The notes: generated by a model from the letters alone, not told the origin. Shown: positions 7,189 through 16,476, counted from the first letter of the stretch. The stretch is 39,165 bases of DNA from an uncultured Eubacterium sp. (GCA_948470065.1 CAOKNO010000023.1:1-39165), one strand, 5' to 3'. Numbers and translations: made by a program.

Positions 7189-9216
7189 ATGAAATTTCTA
7201 ACGAACCGAAAACTTGCGACACGTATGAGTATTATTACGACTGCTATTACTTTTATTGGCATGATCTTACTGTGGTTTATTGTATCGGATCGTGTTACTT
7301 CAATGGTGAAAAACAATATCACAAACCAGATGATTGACGCCGTGGAATCCAGGGCTTCCATTATAAACAGTTACGTGTCTTCCGCGGAAGAATATATGAC
7401 CGCGTTTGCTCTCGGCAGCGAAGTACGCGAACTCCTTGCAGATCCAGAAGATCCTGACCTGCTGAAGGCTGGACAGAAGTACACAGAGGATTTTGCTGCT
7501 GTAAAGGGGATCTTTGAAGGGTTGTACATCGGCACCCCTTCTACATATGTCCTGACGCACACCTCTCCGGACGCGATTGGGATCACCACCCGTACTGGCG
7601 ATTCTTTGGAAGAGTTTCAAAATACGATCCTTGCTAAGCCTGAACTAACCAATCTGGGAATTATGAAATCTCCAGGAACAGGGAGCATGATCCTTTCGAT
7701 GTATTACCCATTGTTTGAAGAGGAAGAATGCATTGGCTATGTAGGAGCCGGCGTATATGCCAGCCGCCTGATGGACGCATTGCTGAACCTGGATATCGAA
7801 GGCTTGCCCAACAGTGAATATGTCTTTTTAAATGCAGAAACTGGCACTTATTTATATCATGAGGACGAATCCCTTCTAAATACGGAAACATCCGATACTG
7901 GATACCTGGAAATCTTACAACGGATTCAGGCTGACGGCAGCACACAGGCCGGTACATATTCTTACCAGGATGAACATGGCGTAGATCAATTGGTGGTCTA
8001 CAAATACCTAAAAGACCGGAACTGGGTATTTATGGTCCGCGACAATGAATCTGAAGTCTATGGAACCGTTTCAAACATTCGTGTCACTGTAGGGATCTTA
8101 TGCGCAGCCGTTGCGGCATTCATTATACTTATTACGTTGCTGAGCCTGTACCGGGAAGGCAGGGAGCTTATGGTAATGGAAGGCGCCATCCGGCGTCTTG
8201 GCAACTTAGAATTATCCGCCGACCAGGAATTAAAACCCTTCTACCACAGAAAAGATGAAATCGGCATGATTGCGCAGACCATCCACCATGTCTGCGGCTG
8301 CCTGCAAAAAACCATCGAAGATATTGGACGTATCCTTGGCGAAATGGCAGACGGCAATATTGCCGTAGACGTTACTCAAAATGAATCTTATTACATCGGG
8401 GATTTCAAGATCCTGTCGGAAAGCCTTAAGAGCATCCGTACCCATTTAACAGATGTTATGCGCGATATTTCGCATATCGCAAGCCAGGTAGACAGTGGGG
8501 CTGACCAAGTATTGGCAGGCGCCCAGGCGCTGTCCCATGGGACAATGCAGCAGCAGGTTTCCATTGATGGGCTTGTATCTAATGTTACAGATATTACAGA
8601 ACAGCTCCAAAACAGCGAAGTCCGCTGCGGCAATGCCAGCGATTTGGTTTCCCGGGCAACTGGCTATGCTGCCGAAGCAGATACAAAAATGGAACAATTA
8701 ATTGCCGCCACAAGGAATATCGACGAATCCTCCGCCCAAATCGGCAGCATTATCAAAACCATCGAGGATATTGCCTTCCAGACAAATATCCTTGCACTGA
8801 ACGCTTCCGTGGAGGCCGCCAGGGCAGGAGAGGCCGGAAAAGGCTTCGCCGTCGTCTCCGAAGAAGTCCGAAGGCTTGCAGCCAGATCATCCGAAGCTGC
8901 AAAAAATACAAGCTCGCTGATTGGCCGCTCCCTCCATGATGTAAAGACAGGGACAGAATCTACCAACCATGCCATATCCGCCGTGCAGGTGATTAACGAA
9001 TGTATCCAGTCCATCCAGGCTCTTATGGCAGAAATTGCCCTCGCCAGCAAGCAACAGTCAGAAATGATTGTTTCTGTTGACAGCAGAATCAAAGAAGTAT
9101 CCAAAGTAATACAGGAGAACTCCGCCGCCGCTGAAGAAAGCGCAGCAATCTCCAATGAATTGTCCGATCAGGCCAAGACCTTGAACCAGCTAATCAGCCA
9201 GTTCCGTATTAACTAA
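7189..9216 (+). CDS. Methyl-accepting chemotaxis protein with dCache sensor
   Basis: A 675-residue transmembrane chemoreceptor. TM1 is at about 15-33, followed by an extracellular double-Cache-like ligand domain (about 40-290). TM2 is at about 297-320, then HAMP (about 322-375) and the helical methylation and signalling region. The hairpin tip DIAFQTNILALNASVEAA (from 527) followed by RAGEAGKGFAVVSEEVRRLA is the universal CheA/CheW contact motif. The start ATG follows GGAAGGAG. No other chemotaxis gene is in the window, so it must signal to kinases encoded elsewhere. The ligand cannot be read from sequence; dCache domains often bind amino acids or other small metabolites. Confidence 0.95.
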   Translation: MKFLTNRKLATRMSIITTAITFIGMILLWFIVSDRVTSMVKNNITNQMIDAVESRASIINSYVSSAEEYMTAFALGSEVRELLADPEDPDLLKAGQKYTEDFAAVKGIFEGLYIGTPSTYVLTHTSPDAIGITTRTGDSLEEFQNTILAKPELTNLGIMKSPGTGSMILSMYYPLFEEEECIGYVGAGVYASRLMDALLNLDIEGLPNSEYVFLNAETGTYLYHEDESLLNTETSDTGYLEILQRIQADGSTQAGTYSYQDEHGVDQLVVYKYLKDRNWVFMVRDNESEVYGTVSNIRVTVGILCAAVAAFIILITLLSLYREGRELMVMEGAIRRLGNLELSADQELKPFYHRKDEIGMIAQTIHHVCGCLQKTIEDIGRILGEMADGNIAVDVTQNESYYIGDFKILSESLKSIRTHLTDVMRDISHIASQVDSGADQVLAGAQALSHGTMQQQVSIDGLVSNVTDITEQLQNSEVRCGNASDLVSRATGYAAEADTKMEQLIAATRNIDESSAQIGSIIKTIEDIAFQTNILALNASVEAARAGEAGKGFAVVSEEVRRLAARSSEAAKNTSSLIGRSLHDVKTGTESTNHAISAVQVINECIQSIQALMAEIALASKQQSEMIVSVDSRIKEVSKVIQENSAAAEESAAISNELSDQAKTLNQLISQFRIN

Positions 9217-9237
9217 CAACGGAATGTGGATAAAAAA

Positions 9238-9334
9238 GGGGCTGTCGCAAAATGGATGTCGTATACAAGATATGGATTTCAAACACATGGACTCATCTAT
9301 ATTTTGTATATAAACCATACTTTGCAACAGCCCC
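9238..9334. repeat. Palindromic insertion (GGGGCTGTCGCAAAA ends) between convergent genes
   Basis: The ends GGGGCTGTCGCAAAA (9238-9252) and TTTGCAACAGCCCC (9321-9334) are inverted repeats. An inner pair, GTATACAAGATAT and ATATTTTGTATAT, continues the imperfect palindrome. The end sequence resembles transposon termini such as the one beside the IS1182 remnant at about 5518. It probably serves as a two-way transcription stop for the chemoreceptor and the glycosylase, and it overlaps the glycosylase reading frame. Confidence 0.65.
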
Positions 9335-9889
9335 TCCGCCTGCGGCATATTCTTTTACAATACCACAAAAGTCCTCCTTCACAACCTCATACTTAGATGG
9401 ATCCCGCAGGACTGCCGAGGGATGGTATGTCGCTGTCAACGCGCAGTTTTTCCGGTACGTCCACGTGCCATGCTGCCTGGTGATTTTAAAATCAGGTGAA
9501 ATAATCCGCTGTGCTGCGACACGGCCAAGGCATACAATAATCTTTGGCTTTAAAAGAAAAGTTTCGTACTTTAGATAAGGAAAGCACGCTTCTTTTTCCT
9601 CCTCTTTTGGATCACGGTTGCCTGGTGGGTGGCATTTTACTATGTTGGTTATATAAACCTCCTCCCTGGCTAACCCGCAATCCTTTAGAAGACTGTCTAA
9701 TATTTCCCCGGAGCGCCCAACAAACGGGAGTCCTTGCTGATCCTCCTGCCCGCCAGGCGCTTCGGCAATAATCATAAGATCTGCCTGGTAATCCCCACGC
9801 CCCATAACAGGCTTATGCCTGCTCCGGCTCAATGGACAATGCGTACATGCTGCGATATGTTGTTCAATATCATTCCATGTATATTGCAT
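9293..9889 (-). CDS. Uracil-DNA glycosylase, family 4/5 type with Fe-S cluster
   Basis: A 198-residue DNA repair enzyme that excises uracil. Motif A is IIAEAPGGQEDQQGLPFVG (40-58), TNIVKCHPPGNRDP is at 81-94, and motif B is HPSAVLR (156-162). Four cysteines at 15, 18, 86 and 102 fit the C-X2-C...C-X15-C pattern that holds a 4Fe-4S cluster in family 4 enzymes. The family normally starts motif A with GEAPG; here it is AEAPG. AGGAGAG precedes the ATG. The last 13 or so residues (GAVAKYGLYTKYR) are encoded by one arm of the palindrome at 9238-9334, so the native C-terminus has been replaced. The catalytic core is intact. Confidence 0.9.
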   Translation of the reverse strand: MQYTWNDIEQHIAACTHCPLSRSRHKPVMGRGDYQADLMIIAEAPGGQEDQQGLPFVGRSGEILDSLLKDCGLAREEVYITNIVKCHPPGNRDPKEEEKEACFPYLKYETFLLKPKIIVCLGRVAAQRIISPDFKITRQHGTWTYRKNCALTATYHPSAVLRDPSKYEVVKEDFCGIVKEYAAGGGAVAKYGLYTKYR

Positions 9890-9954
9890 ACGCTCTCCTC
9901 ATTTACTTCCTCCCCTACGGGATGTCTCCTTTTCTATGTCAAGCTACTGATTCG

Positions 9955-9983
9955 ATTATATACGATCCTCCGTATTTCTTCAA
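9955..9983 (-). promoter_or_regulatory. Promoter of the uracil-DNA glycosylase
   Basis: On the minus strand TTGAAG (9978-9983), a 17-base spacer and a perfect TATAAT (9955-9960) lie about 65 bases upstream of the ATG. Confidence 0.75.
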
Positions 9984-10042
9984 GTTTATTGCTCTTATAT
10001 TCTGCCCATCCTATGCCATCTCTAAATATGTTTGTCAATTCT

Positions 10043-10078
10043 AAAAATACCACAGCCTCTTGTTGGACTGTGGTATTT
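10043..10078 (-). terminator. Terminator of the SGNH esterase gene
   Basis: A perfect 11-bp stem (AAATACCACAG / CTGTGGTATTT), 12-base loop, and a minus-strand TTTTT run. It lies about 65 bases downstream of the stop codon at 10142. The region 9984-10141 holds no other convincing feature. Confidence 0.85.
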
Positions 10079-10141
10079 ATAAATAAGTATTCCTTCCCAT
10101 TGGGCATAATTAAGCCATTTCTTACCAAAAGAACGGTTTTT

Positions 10142-12787
10142 CTATTTCTTAATCTTAACGCCAGATGCTTGCCCCTTCCGACGCAACAACTTTTGATAAG
10201 CTTTCAGCTTGCTCTTTGGCACTTTAATGGACGCCTTTTTGTTAATACCCCTGAACGAATTAGAACCCACCGATTTCAGCTTTGAAGACTTAATGGTTAT
10301 TTTTTTCAGCTTCTTGCAGTTGTAGAATGCCTTAGATCCGATTTTTATGACATTCTTCCCAACGGTTGCGCTTGTAGCCTTGCTGCATCCTGAAAATGCG
10401 TTATTGCCAATGGATGTAACCAGGAACTTCTTGCCTCCAATTGTGACCGTATCTGCCACCTTAATGCTCTTGCCTTTCTTGCTCTTGACGCCGCTTACTG
10501 CAACCGTACCCTTGCCATCCGTCTTGGCATTTGTAACCTTGTACTTGTAATTTCCAACGGTGTAGCTAGCATTCTTCTTGACGGTGATCTTGAATGTTTT
10601 GGAGATTTCTCCTGTATAATTTCCAATTCCTTTGATCGTTACTGCCGCCGTCCCGATCTTTGTGTTGTTTTTGTAGCTTACCGTGTAGTCCTTGTTGGCC
10701 TTTAGGTTAGCGCCTGCATACGTTATAGTAAGGGATGGCGTTTTCGCCTTGCCCGTATAGTACTGATCCGCAATGTTCTTTATGGCAGCCTTCGTAATAC
10801 TCGTTTTAACCGCGGGCGTAAGGCTCTTATATTTTGCCTCCGCGTCTGTCAGCGCCTGGTAATTATCCACGAGCGCTTTCTGAGCGTCCGTCAGCTTATC
10901 GTATGCTTCCCTTGCAGCTTCAATCTTTTTCTTGCTCGCATCATTATAAAACACTTCGCCAATGGCATCAATTTGTGTTTTTACATCCTCTACCGCCTGA
11001 TCTACAGGCACATAATCCGTCTGGTATCCAATCGCATATAACGTGAACTTCTTCGCTTCATTTCCTTCCGCCATCCTTAATTCAATTTTATGCATGGCAG
11101 ACTCTTTTTCCTGCAAGGCAATGCATACCTTGCCATTATTCCAGCCCGAAGTATTGTGACAGTGCAAGGTAGATTTTTTCACGCCATCCACATACAAATC
11201 CGCAGAACCATAGGCATTTTCGCTTGTTTCTTTATATACAAGCATAAAGGTCTGGCAATTGACTTCAATTGTCAGCGGATCATCCGCGCCGTTCCCAGTA
11301 TACATCCAGTTATTTGGAAACCATTTTTCTCCCTTTTTCCCATTATACTCATACTGAAATGTCGGGACGCTGTCGTCCTTGCCGCTGAACCCGCCCGCAT
11401 GGATAGCGCTGATTGCCGGATCCGCGTCTGCTGTTGTTGTTGCATCAATCATCTTAATCCCTTCAAAGGAAGAAGACGTCACAGCCTCGATGGAATCCAC
11501 ATCTGCTGCATTATCAGCCTCCGACGTCTCTTGATCGACACGGTCCATCAATTCCAGAATGCAATCCGCCATAAGCTTGTAGCCATTTGCATTTGGATGA
11601 AGCGTATCGTTGTAAAACCATTCATAAAAACCAGGTTCCTGATAAACGTCCTTAATAGCGTCCGCCGTACTTATCATAGGCAGATCATACCTTACTCCAT
11701 ATTTGCGGTAATTCATTTCCTCTACGCGGTTTAAGTTGTTAAATACGGAAAATACCAGAACAACCGCAGAGCCAGATTTCAACGCCTGGCGAATCAATCC
11801 TTCGTATGCGCCGCCCTTGGTTTCACAGCCGGAATCATTTACTGCAAATTCAATAAACAATATGTCTGGATGGCTGCTGCCCTTTGGTAGACGGTCCACC
11901 ACATCCCTCTTATAGCGGATAATACCAATATCCGATGGCGTGCCGCTCATGCCTGCGTTGATAAAATAAACATTCTTGCCCTCATTTACACCATATTTCT
12001 TAGCAAAAGCAGTAGCAGAAACTTCTGCATAACATGCGGAGTTCGGATTATATCCGCCGCCTTCCGTGATGGAGCCTCCAATATAAGCCAGCGATACGTC
12101 TTTTCCCTCACGTGCTTTTTGGATAGCCGCCTTTATGCGTGCGTTATTGCCAGTAGAAAATACGCTTGCCTTGACCATTTGGCTATAAAGCTCTTCATCC
12201 GGCTTAAATTCATTGAGCGTCGCCGGAATCCCAGTAATCGACAAATCATCCACAAAGAAATCCGCTGTTTCAGATGAAGAACACTGAAGATACAAGGCAA
12301 TCTCATCGTGTGCTTCCGGAACTTCAAAAGAGCCTCGTAATTCCGTCCACTCACCGCTCACGCACGCCCTCCCATATCCAACGAGCGTATCATACCTCGT
12401 TTCACCGCTGGCGTCCTTGTACTGTACCCCCATATCGCATATCTGTTCCGAACCCGAGTCCTGCTTTACATACACTTTAAAATCATATGTATTTCCAGAC
12501 GCCACCATCCGCGCAAGCGACAACTGAATGCCATGCCATGTCGCCGAACGTCCGCTAATTGACAAACTGTTGTTGCCTACATCATGGTGTACCGAAGTAG
12601 AGATTTCAAGCGATACTGGACCGCGTCCCATAATCCCCTGGTATTCCCCATCTTCAAAACCATTTCTGTAAATTTCTTTTCTCTCATCCTCTGCCTGTAC
12701 ATGCGCCGGAAGCATTGTCAATGTCATTGCCAACGCTAGAATTACAGCACATACGCGTTTCCATCCACTCTTCCTTACTTTTTTCAC
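10142..12787 (-). CDS. Secreted multidomain SGNH/GDSL esterase with carbohydrate-binding and BspA-type repeats
   Basis: An 881-residue exported protein with a GTG start (12785-12787) behind AAAGGAG. A signal peptide (1-32, VQA cleavage) is followed by a CBM4/9/22-like beta-sandwich (about 38-187). The SGNH hydrolase domain spans about 205-420, with Ser239 in GGSITEGG, Asn317 in IEFAVND, and Asp394/His397 in NDTLHPNANGY. A second beta-sandwich (about 430-595), a helical FIVAR-like linker (about 597-665), an Ig-like region (about 670-760) and BspA-type leucine-rich repeats (VTSIGNNAFSGC, VIKIGSKAFYNC) to the C-terminus complete it. The likely role is deacetylating plant or host polysaccharides, in line with the glycosidase operon 15 kb away. 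There is no LPXTG sorting signal, so how it is retained is unclear. Exact ester substrate unknown. Confidence 0.85.
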   Translation of the reverse strand: MKKVRKSGWKRVCAVILALAMTLTMLPAHVQAEDERKEIYRNGFEDGEYQGIMGRGPVSLEISTSVHHDVGNNSLSISGRSATWHGIQLSLARMVASGNTYDFKVYVKQDSGSEQICDMGVQYKDASGETRYDTLVGYGRACVSGEWTELRGSFEVPEAHDEIALYLQCSSSETADFFVDDLSITGIPATLNEFKPDEELYSQMVKASVFSTGNNARIKAAIQKAREGKDVSLAYIGGSITEGGGYNPNSACYAEVSATAFAKKYGVNEGKNVYFINAGMSGTPSDIGIIRYKRDVVDRLPKGSSHPDILFIEFAVNDSGCETKGGAYEGLIRQALKSGSAVVLVFSVFNNLNRVEEMNYRKYGVRYDLPMISTADAIKDVYQEPGFYEWFYNDTLHPNANGYKLMADCILELMDRVDQETSEADNAADVDSIEAVTSSSFEGIKMIDATTTADADPAISAIHAGGFSGKDDSVPTFQYEYNGKKGEKWFPNNWMYTGNGADDPLTIEVNCQTFMLVYKETSENAYGSADLYVDGVKKSTLHCHNTSGWNNGKVCIALQEKESAMHKIELRMAEGNEAKKFTLYAIGYQTDYVPVDQAVEDVKTQIDAIGEVFYNDASKKKIEAAREAYDKLTDAQKALVDNYQALTDAEAKYKSLTPAVKTSITKAAIKNIADQYYTGKAKTPSLTITYAGANLKANKDYTVSYKNNTKIGTAAVTIKGIGNYTGEISKTFKITVKKNASYTVGNYKYKVTNAKTDGKGTVAVSGVKSKKGKSIKVADTVTIGGKKFLVTSIGNNAFSGCSKATSATVGKNVIKIGSKAFYNCKKLKKITIKSSKLKSVGSNSFRGINKKASIKVPKSKLKAYQKLLRRKGQASGVKIKK

Positions 12788-12816
12788 AACTTGCTCCTTT
12801 CCTTTTTCATAGATAA

Positions 12817-12959
12817 TAGGGAATTGCGAAACGTTCTCTGCAACAGACGCGGTTGTTCAATCTATACAAAAGCGGGCTCCAGATGCCGTCGCAAGTCGCC
12901 CTTCTTTTGTATAGATTGAACAACCGCTGTTCCTAGATATTGAGTTTCGCAAACGCCTA
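12817..12959. mobile_element. Palindromic miniature inverted-repeat element with 11-bp target duplication
   Basis: A 143-bp, non-coding, almost fully palindromic unit. Its ends read TAGGGAATTGCGAAAC on the left and, as reverse complement, TAGGCGTTTGCGAAAC on the right. The inner arms pair perfectly over more than 20 bp (GTTGTTCAATCTATACAAAA) around a GC-rich centre. The 11-base direct repeat TTCATAGATAA flanks it exactly at 12806-12816 and 12960-12970, the mark of transposition. Related half-copies bound the window. It lies in the probable 5' leader of the SGNH gene. The rest of the 12788-13193 gap has only a hairpin at about 12972-13015 and a possible promoter. Confidence 0.8.
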
Positions 12960-13034
12960 TTCATAGATAAAGAAGGATTGCAGAAACTTCATCGTCAAAA
13001 TTTCTCAATCCTTTCTAAGTTGTACAGATAATTT

Positions 13035-13063
13035 ATTATAGTATATTGTATTATCTTTTTCAC
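13035..13063 (-). promoter_or_regulatory. Possible promoter of the SGNH esterase gene
   Basis: Minus-strand TATAAT (13035-13040) with a 17-base spacer to a poor -35 (GTGAAA, 13058-13063), in a very AT-rich tract. It would give a leader of about 240 bases that includes the miniature element. Confidence 0.4.
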
Positions 13064-13193
13064 CCCCAAAAACTATAGCTTTTTCACAAAAACCTGGGAG
13101 AACTATTTAGTTTTTTACATATTATGCCAAAAGATTCCTTCAAATACTGTGCAAGACACAGGAAGGCGGAGAACTGCGGGAATCATATACAGC

Positions 13194-14909
13194 TCAAACT
13201 GGCAGGCTATCCCGCAGGCACAGCACGCCCCAGCCAAGCTGTGGGTTCGGATACTCCGGCAGGATCGGCATATGCTTTGCACCCCTTATCAGATAGGCTT
13301 TCACTTTCTCCCCATAGAGATAGGGATCATTCCCTTCTACAATCCCCCATTGCATCAAAAGCGCCGCGCTCCCTGTGACAAAAGGCGTTGCCATTGACGT
13401 TCCGCTCCTTATGGCATAGCCGCCTCCGGGGGCTGCGGAACGGATATTCACTCCTGGCGCTGCCAGATCTGGTTTTATCTGGTTGGTCTGCCTGGTATAG
13501 CCCCGCCCGGAGAAATCTGCAAGCTGGTTGTACTGGGCGTCGTAGGCGCCGACGGATATGGCCTTCTCTGCTGTGGACGGTATGGTCAGGGTGGTTTCCT
13601 CGATTGGGCTCAAAAAGCCGGTTCCTTGGTTTAAGACAGCCTGACCAGGCAGCCAGAAATCATAATTTCCCTGTACAATCCGTTCTGGCACTAGGATGAT
13701 ATTCCAAATCCCGTCGTCAATGTAATCTTTTGCCGGAAGGAAATCAATGTAGATTTCCTGGTAGAGGTTATATGGGCTTGGCTCTCCATAGTATAAAAGC
13801 AATTCTGTCTGGCCAAGCACGAACCGCTGCGGCCCTTGAATCTGCCGGATGGGGCCTATCTGCTTGCCAGAAGGATCCTCTAAGATGACGTCATATTGAT
13901 CTACATACGATTTCCATATCTGAAGGCTTAACGACGTCTGATAACCGCCGACGCTTAATTCCACCCTTCTATTCCTGCCGTTTTCCAGGATTCCGGACGT
14001 ATGCCCCCTGGCAGCGCCCTCATTCCCTGTGCCGATTGCGATACTGGTCTTCCAGTAATTCGAGATATCGTTGATGTAGCTTTCTAAAAGCGCGGTTCCG
14101 CTGTGAGATCCATACGTATTCCCAAAACTAATATTTACTGCCATGGGCATCTGGTATCCTAGGGATTTCCTGACAACATAATCCAGGCCGCGCATCAATT
14201 GGGTTGTCCTGGGGAAACCATTTGGTTCCTGCGTCCCAAGCTTTACTACCAGAAGCGGGCTTTCGTATGCCACGCCACGGTTTATCCCATTGGACGCCCT
14301 GCCGTTCCCTGCTGCAATCCCTGCGACATGCGTGCCATGCCCAGAAGTATCGAGGCTTGGGACAATACGGAAGCGTTCCTGTTCGTTTGGCGCTGCAAGC
14401 GCCTGGTTGATGTCGTCCGCCGTGTATTCCCGATCCAGCGTTTCATCGTACAGCGCCAAAATCCGGGTGCTCCCATCCTCATTCCGGAAATCTGGATGGC
14501 TGTAGTCAATCCCTGAGTCCAGGATAGCTACAATCACACCTTTCCCAGACAAGTGATAACGGGCGCCCTGCATGGGCGTGATACACGCCGCCTGTTTACC
14601 TTCCCGCACGGTAAAATACATGCGTTTCGGCTTTTCTACATACTCGACCTCCGACGCGCCTGCCACTTGGGGCATGGCGTCTTCCGGGACGTTCAAGATG
14701 GCGTATTCGTTCATCAATTCGATCACACGTATCCGTGGATCCTCCCTAGCAAGCCGCATGATATCCCCTGAATATTTTACAATCAATTCCCATCTGCTCT
14801 CTTCTGGCTCAAACCCAACCCCAAGCTGCAATGACTTTTCACGTTCCCCTTCGGTAGCGCCCAAAGCCAAATTCAGCAGATTTTCAAATTTTTCACTTTC
14901 TACAGGCAT
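13194..14909 (-). CDS. Subtilisin-family (S8) serine protease, Csp-like
   Basis: A 571-residue protease with a complete triad: Asp131 (VAILDSGIDYSH), His191 (SGHGTHVAG) and Ser505 (GTSMATP). An N-terminal prodomain-like region spans about 1-110. There is a long insertion between the His and Ser blocks (about 330-470), probably the jelly-roll domain typical of clostridial Csp germination proteases and their paralogues. No signal peptide is present, so it is probably cytoplasmic or packaged into spores. All three catalytic residues are intact, unlike the CspA/CspC pseudoproteases. The start ATG (MPVESEKF) follows AGCAGGAAC. It is divergent from the diguanylate cyclase. A role in spore germination is inference from family resemblance only. 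Confidence 0.85.
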   Translation of the reverse strand: MPVESEKFENLLNLALGATEGEREKSLQLGVGFEPEESRWELIVKYSGDIMRLAREDPRIRVIELMNEYAILNVPEDAMPQVAGASEVEYVEKPKRMYFTVREGKQAACITPMQGARYHLSGKGVIVAILDSGIDYSHPDFRNEDGSTRILALYDETLDREYTADDINQALAAPNEQERFRIVPSLDTSGHGTHVAGIAAGNGRASNGINRGVAYESPLLVVKLGTQEPNGFPRTTQLMRGLDYVVRKSLGYQMPMAVNISFGNTYGSHSGTALLESYINDISNYWKTSIAIGTGNEGAARGHTSGILENGRNRRVELSVGGYQTSLSLQIWKSYVDQYDVILEDPSGKQIGPIRQIQGPQRFVLGQTELLLYYGEPSPYNLYQEIYIDFLPAKDYIDDGIWNIILVPERIVQGNYDFWLPGQAVLNQGTGFLSPIEETTLTIPSTAEKAISVGAYDAQYNQLADFSGRGYTRQTNQIKPDLAAPGVNIRSAAPGGGYAIRSGTSMATPFVTGSAALLMQWGIVEGNDPYLYGEKVKAYLIRGAKHMPILPEYPNPQLGWGVLCLRDSLPV

Positions 14910-15027
14910 ATTTTGTTCCTGCTTTCATAACTTTCTATAACATATGACAGCTAGAGGGTTCCCGCTTCTATTATGCCCGGGTTAATTTTCGCACATCATC
15001 CTTCCCATACAACAATTGAAAAAAAAC

Positions 15028-15056
15028 TGTACAGGAAGAGGAATCTGTCGTATAAT
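15028..15056 (+). promoter_or_regulatory. Promoter of the diguanylate cyclase
   Basis: TGTACA (15028-15033), a 17-base spacer and TATAAT (15051-15056). It lies within codons of a longer upstream reading frame beginning at 15016, which argues that translation begins downstream at 15115. Confidence 0.7.
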
Positions 15057-15114
15057 AAGGGTAACCTTTTGTTTTCATAAGAGGAAACCACAATACACAG
15101 CGGAAGGAATATTT

Positions 15115-16476
15115 ATGGATAAGAAAACCCAAAAGCCAATCAAAGGCATCCGGATACGTACCATCAACTTTATCATGGTCCTGACTTCATGTATATTATA
15201 TATTATATTAATTTCCGCGACATTCCGCGTATCCGACAGATACCAGGATGTACATAACGCCATGGACACTTACATTGCATGTGAGCACAGCGATGCGCTA
15301 CTGACCTCCGGTTCGGCTTATCTGACAGAACACGTCCGTCTTTACGTCGTAACGATGGAGCCTCAATATATGGAAGATTATTTTACAGAAATGCACGTTG
15401 CCCGCCGCAGGGAAACGGCGCTGGAGCAATTGAGCAATTACCCCAACAGCAAGGACGCCCACAGCTTCCTGGAGAAAGCGCTTTTAAGTTCCAATGATCT
15501 GGTCGCAGACGAGCTTTATGCAATGAAGCTGGTTTCCGTATCGCAGGATATGAAAGATAGTGAAATGCCTGAGGAAGTGCAAAAGGTCACGTTGAAACAA
15601 CACGACTTAAACTTAAGCCCAGAAGAAATGGTGGCAACCGCACAGGAGATGGTATTCGGCAACGCATACCAGAACGCAAAGGATTTGATTATCAGCAATA
15701 TTGAATATTTTATGGACAATGTCCGTTCTATTACACGCCAGAAAATGGAAGACAGCGCCAGAAGCCTAGAGCGCACCATGATGCAGCAGCAGATTTTAAT
15801 CAGTATCTTATTTGTTGAAAATATCCTTACGTTTATTGCAATCATCGTATTGATTATTAAGCCATTGCAGATTTACGTAAAATGCATCAAGGAAGAAAAA
15901 ATGATGGAAATCAAAGGCGCTTATGAATTTAAGTACCTGGCGCTCACGTACAATGATATCTATGAGATCAACGCCGCCAACGAATCTATGCTGCGTTACC
16001 AGGCAGAACACGATCCGCTGACTGGGATTATGAACCGTGGGGCGTTCGATCATATGCGACGCTTATTTAAGACAAGGATCGCCCCGCTCGGGCTTTTGAT
16101 TATTGACGTAGATAAATTTAAGCTCGTCAATGACAGGTATGGGCATGAAGTAGGGGACGAAGTACTGAAGAAGGTTGCAAAGCTGTTAGAAGACGGTTTC
16201 CGCGCCACGGATTATCCAGCGCGGATCGGCGGAGATGAATTTGCGGTTATCCTAACGAGCGTCACGCCAGAACAGCGTACCGTAATTGAGAGCAAAATCT
16301 CTTCCATCAATAGCCGTTTGATGAATCCAGTAGACGATATGCCAAGGGTGTCCTTAAGCGTCGGCGGCGCATTCTCAGAAGCCGGGTTTACCGATGATTT
16401 ATACCAGAAGGCGGATCTTGCCCTATATGACGTGAAAAAGCACGGCCGCTGCGGATGTGAATTTTACCAAGAATAA
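15115..16476 (+). CDS. Membrane diguanylate cyclase (GGDEF) with extracytoplasmic helical sensor
   Basis: A 453-residue protein starting at ATG 15115 behind CGGAAGGAA; a longer frame from 15016 would span the promoter and is rejected. TM1 is at about 17-37, an external helical domain spans about 40-222 (four-helix-bundle or CHASE3-like), and TM2 is at about 227-249. The GGDEF domain spans about 295-453. The active site GGDEF is at 372-376. RATD at 363-366 lies exactly five residues before it, the RxxD inhibitory site for product feedback. DPLTGIMNRGAFDHM is the typical domain entry. It should make cyclic di-GMP in response to an outside or membrane signal. No EAL domain and no c-di-GMP riboswitch were seen nearby. 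Confidence 0.93.
   Translation: MDKKTQKPIKGIRIRTINFIMVLTSCILYIILISATFRVSDRYQDVHNAMDTYIACEHSDALLTSGSAYLTEHVRLYVVTMEPQYMEDYFTEMHVARRRETALEQLSNYPNSKDAHSFLEKALLSSNDLVADELYAMKLVSVSQDMKDSEMPEEVQKVTLKQHDLNLSPEEMVATAQEMVFGNAYQNAKDLIISNIEYFMDNVRSITRQKMEDSARSLERTMMQQQILISILFVENILTFIAIIVLIIKPLQIYVKCIKEEKMMEIKGAYEFKYLALTYNDIYEINAANESMLRYQAEHDPLTGIMNRGAFDHMRRLFKTRIAPLGLLIIDVDKFKLVNDRYGHEVGDEVLKKVAKLLEDGFRATDYPARIGGDEFAVILTSVTPEQRTVIESKISSINSRLMNPVDDMPRVSLSVGGAFSEAGFTDDLYQKADLALYDVKKHGRCGCEFYQE

Noticed and set aside
9934-10128. 64-residue minus frame between the esterase and glycosylase genes
   Set aside because: It contains the perfect 11-bp terminator hairpin of the esterase gene and the glycosylase promoter, and has no clear ribosome binding site.
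11090-11734. Plus-strand frame opposite the SGNH esterase
   Set aside because: Shadow of the minus-strand gene, with no start signal and an implausible composition.
15016-15114. N-terminal extension of the diguanylate cyclase
   Set aside because: The promoter (TATAAT at 15051-15056) lies inside it, and a good binding site precedes ATG 15115.
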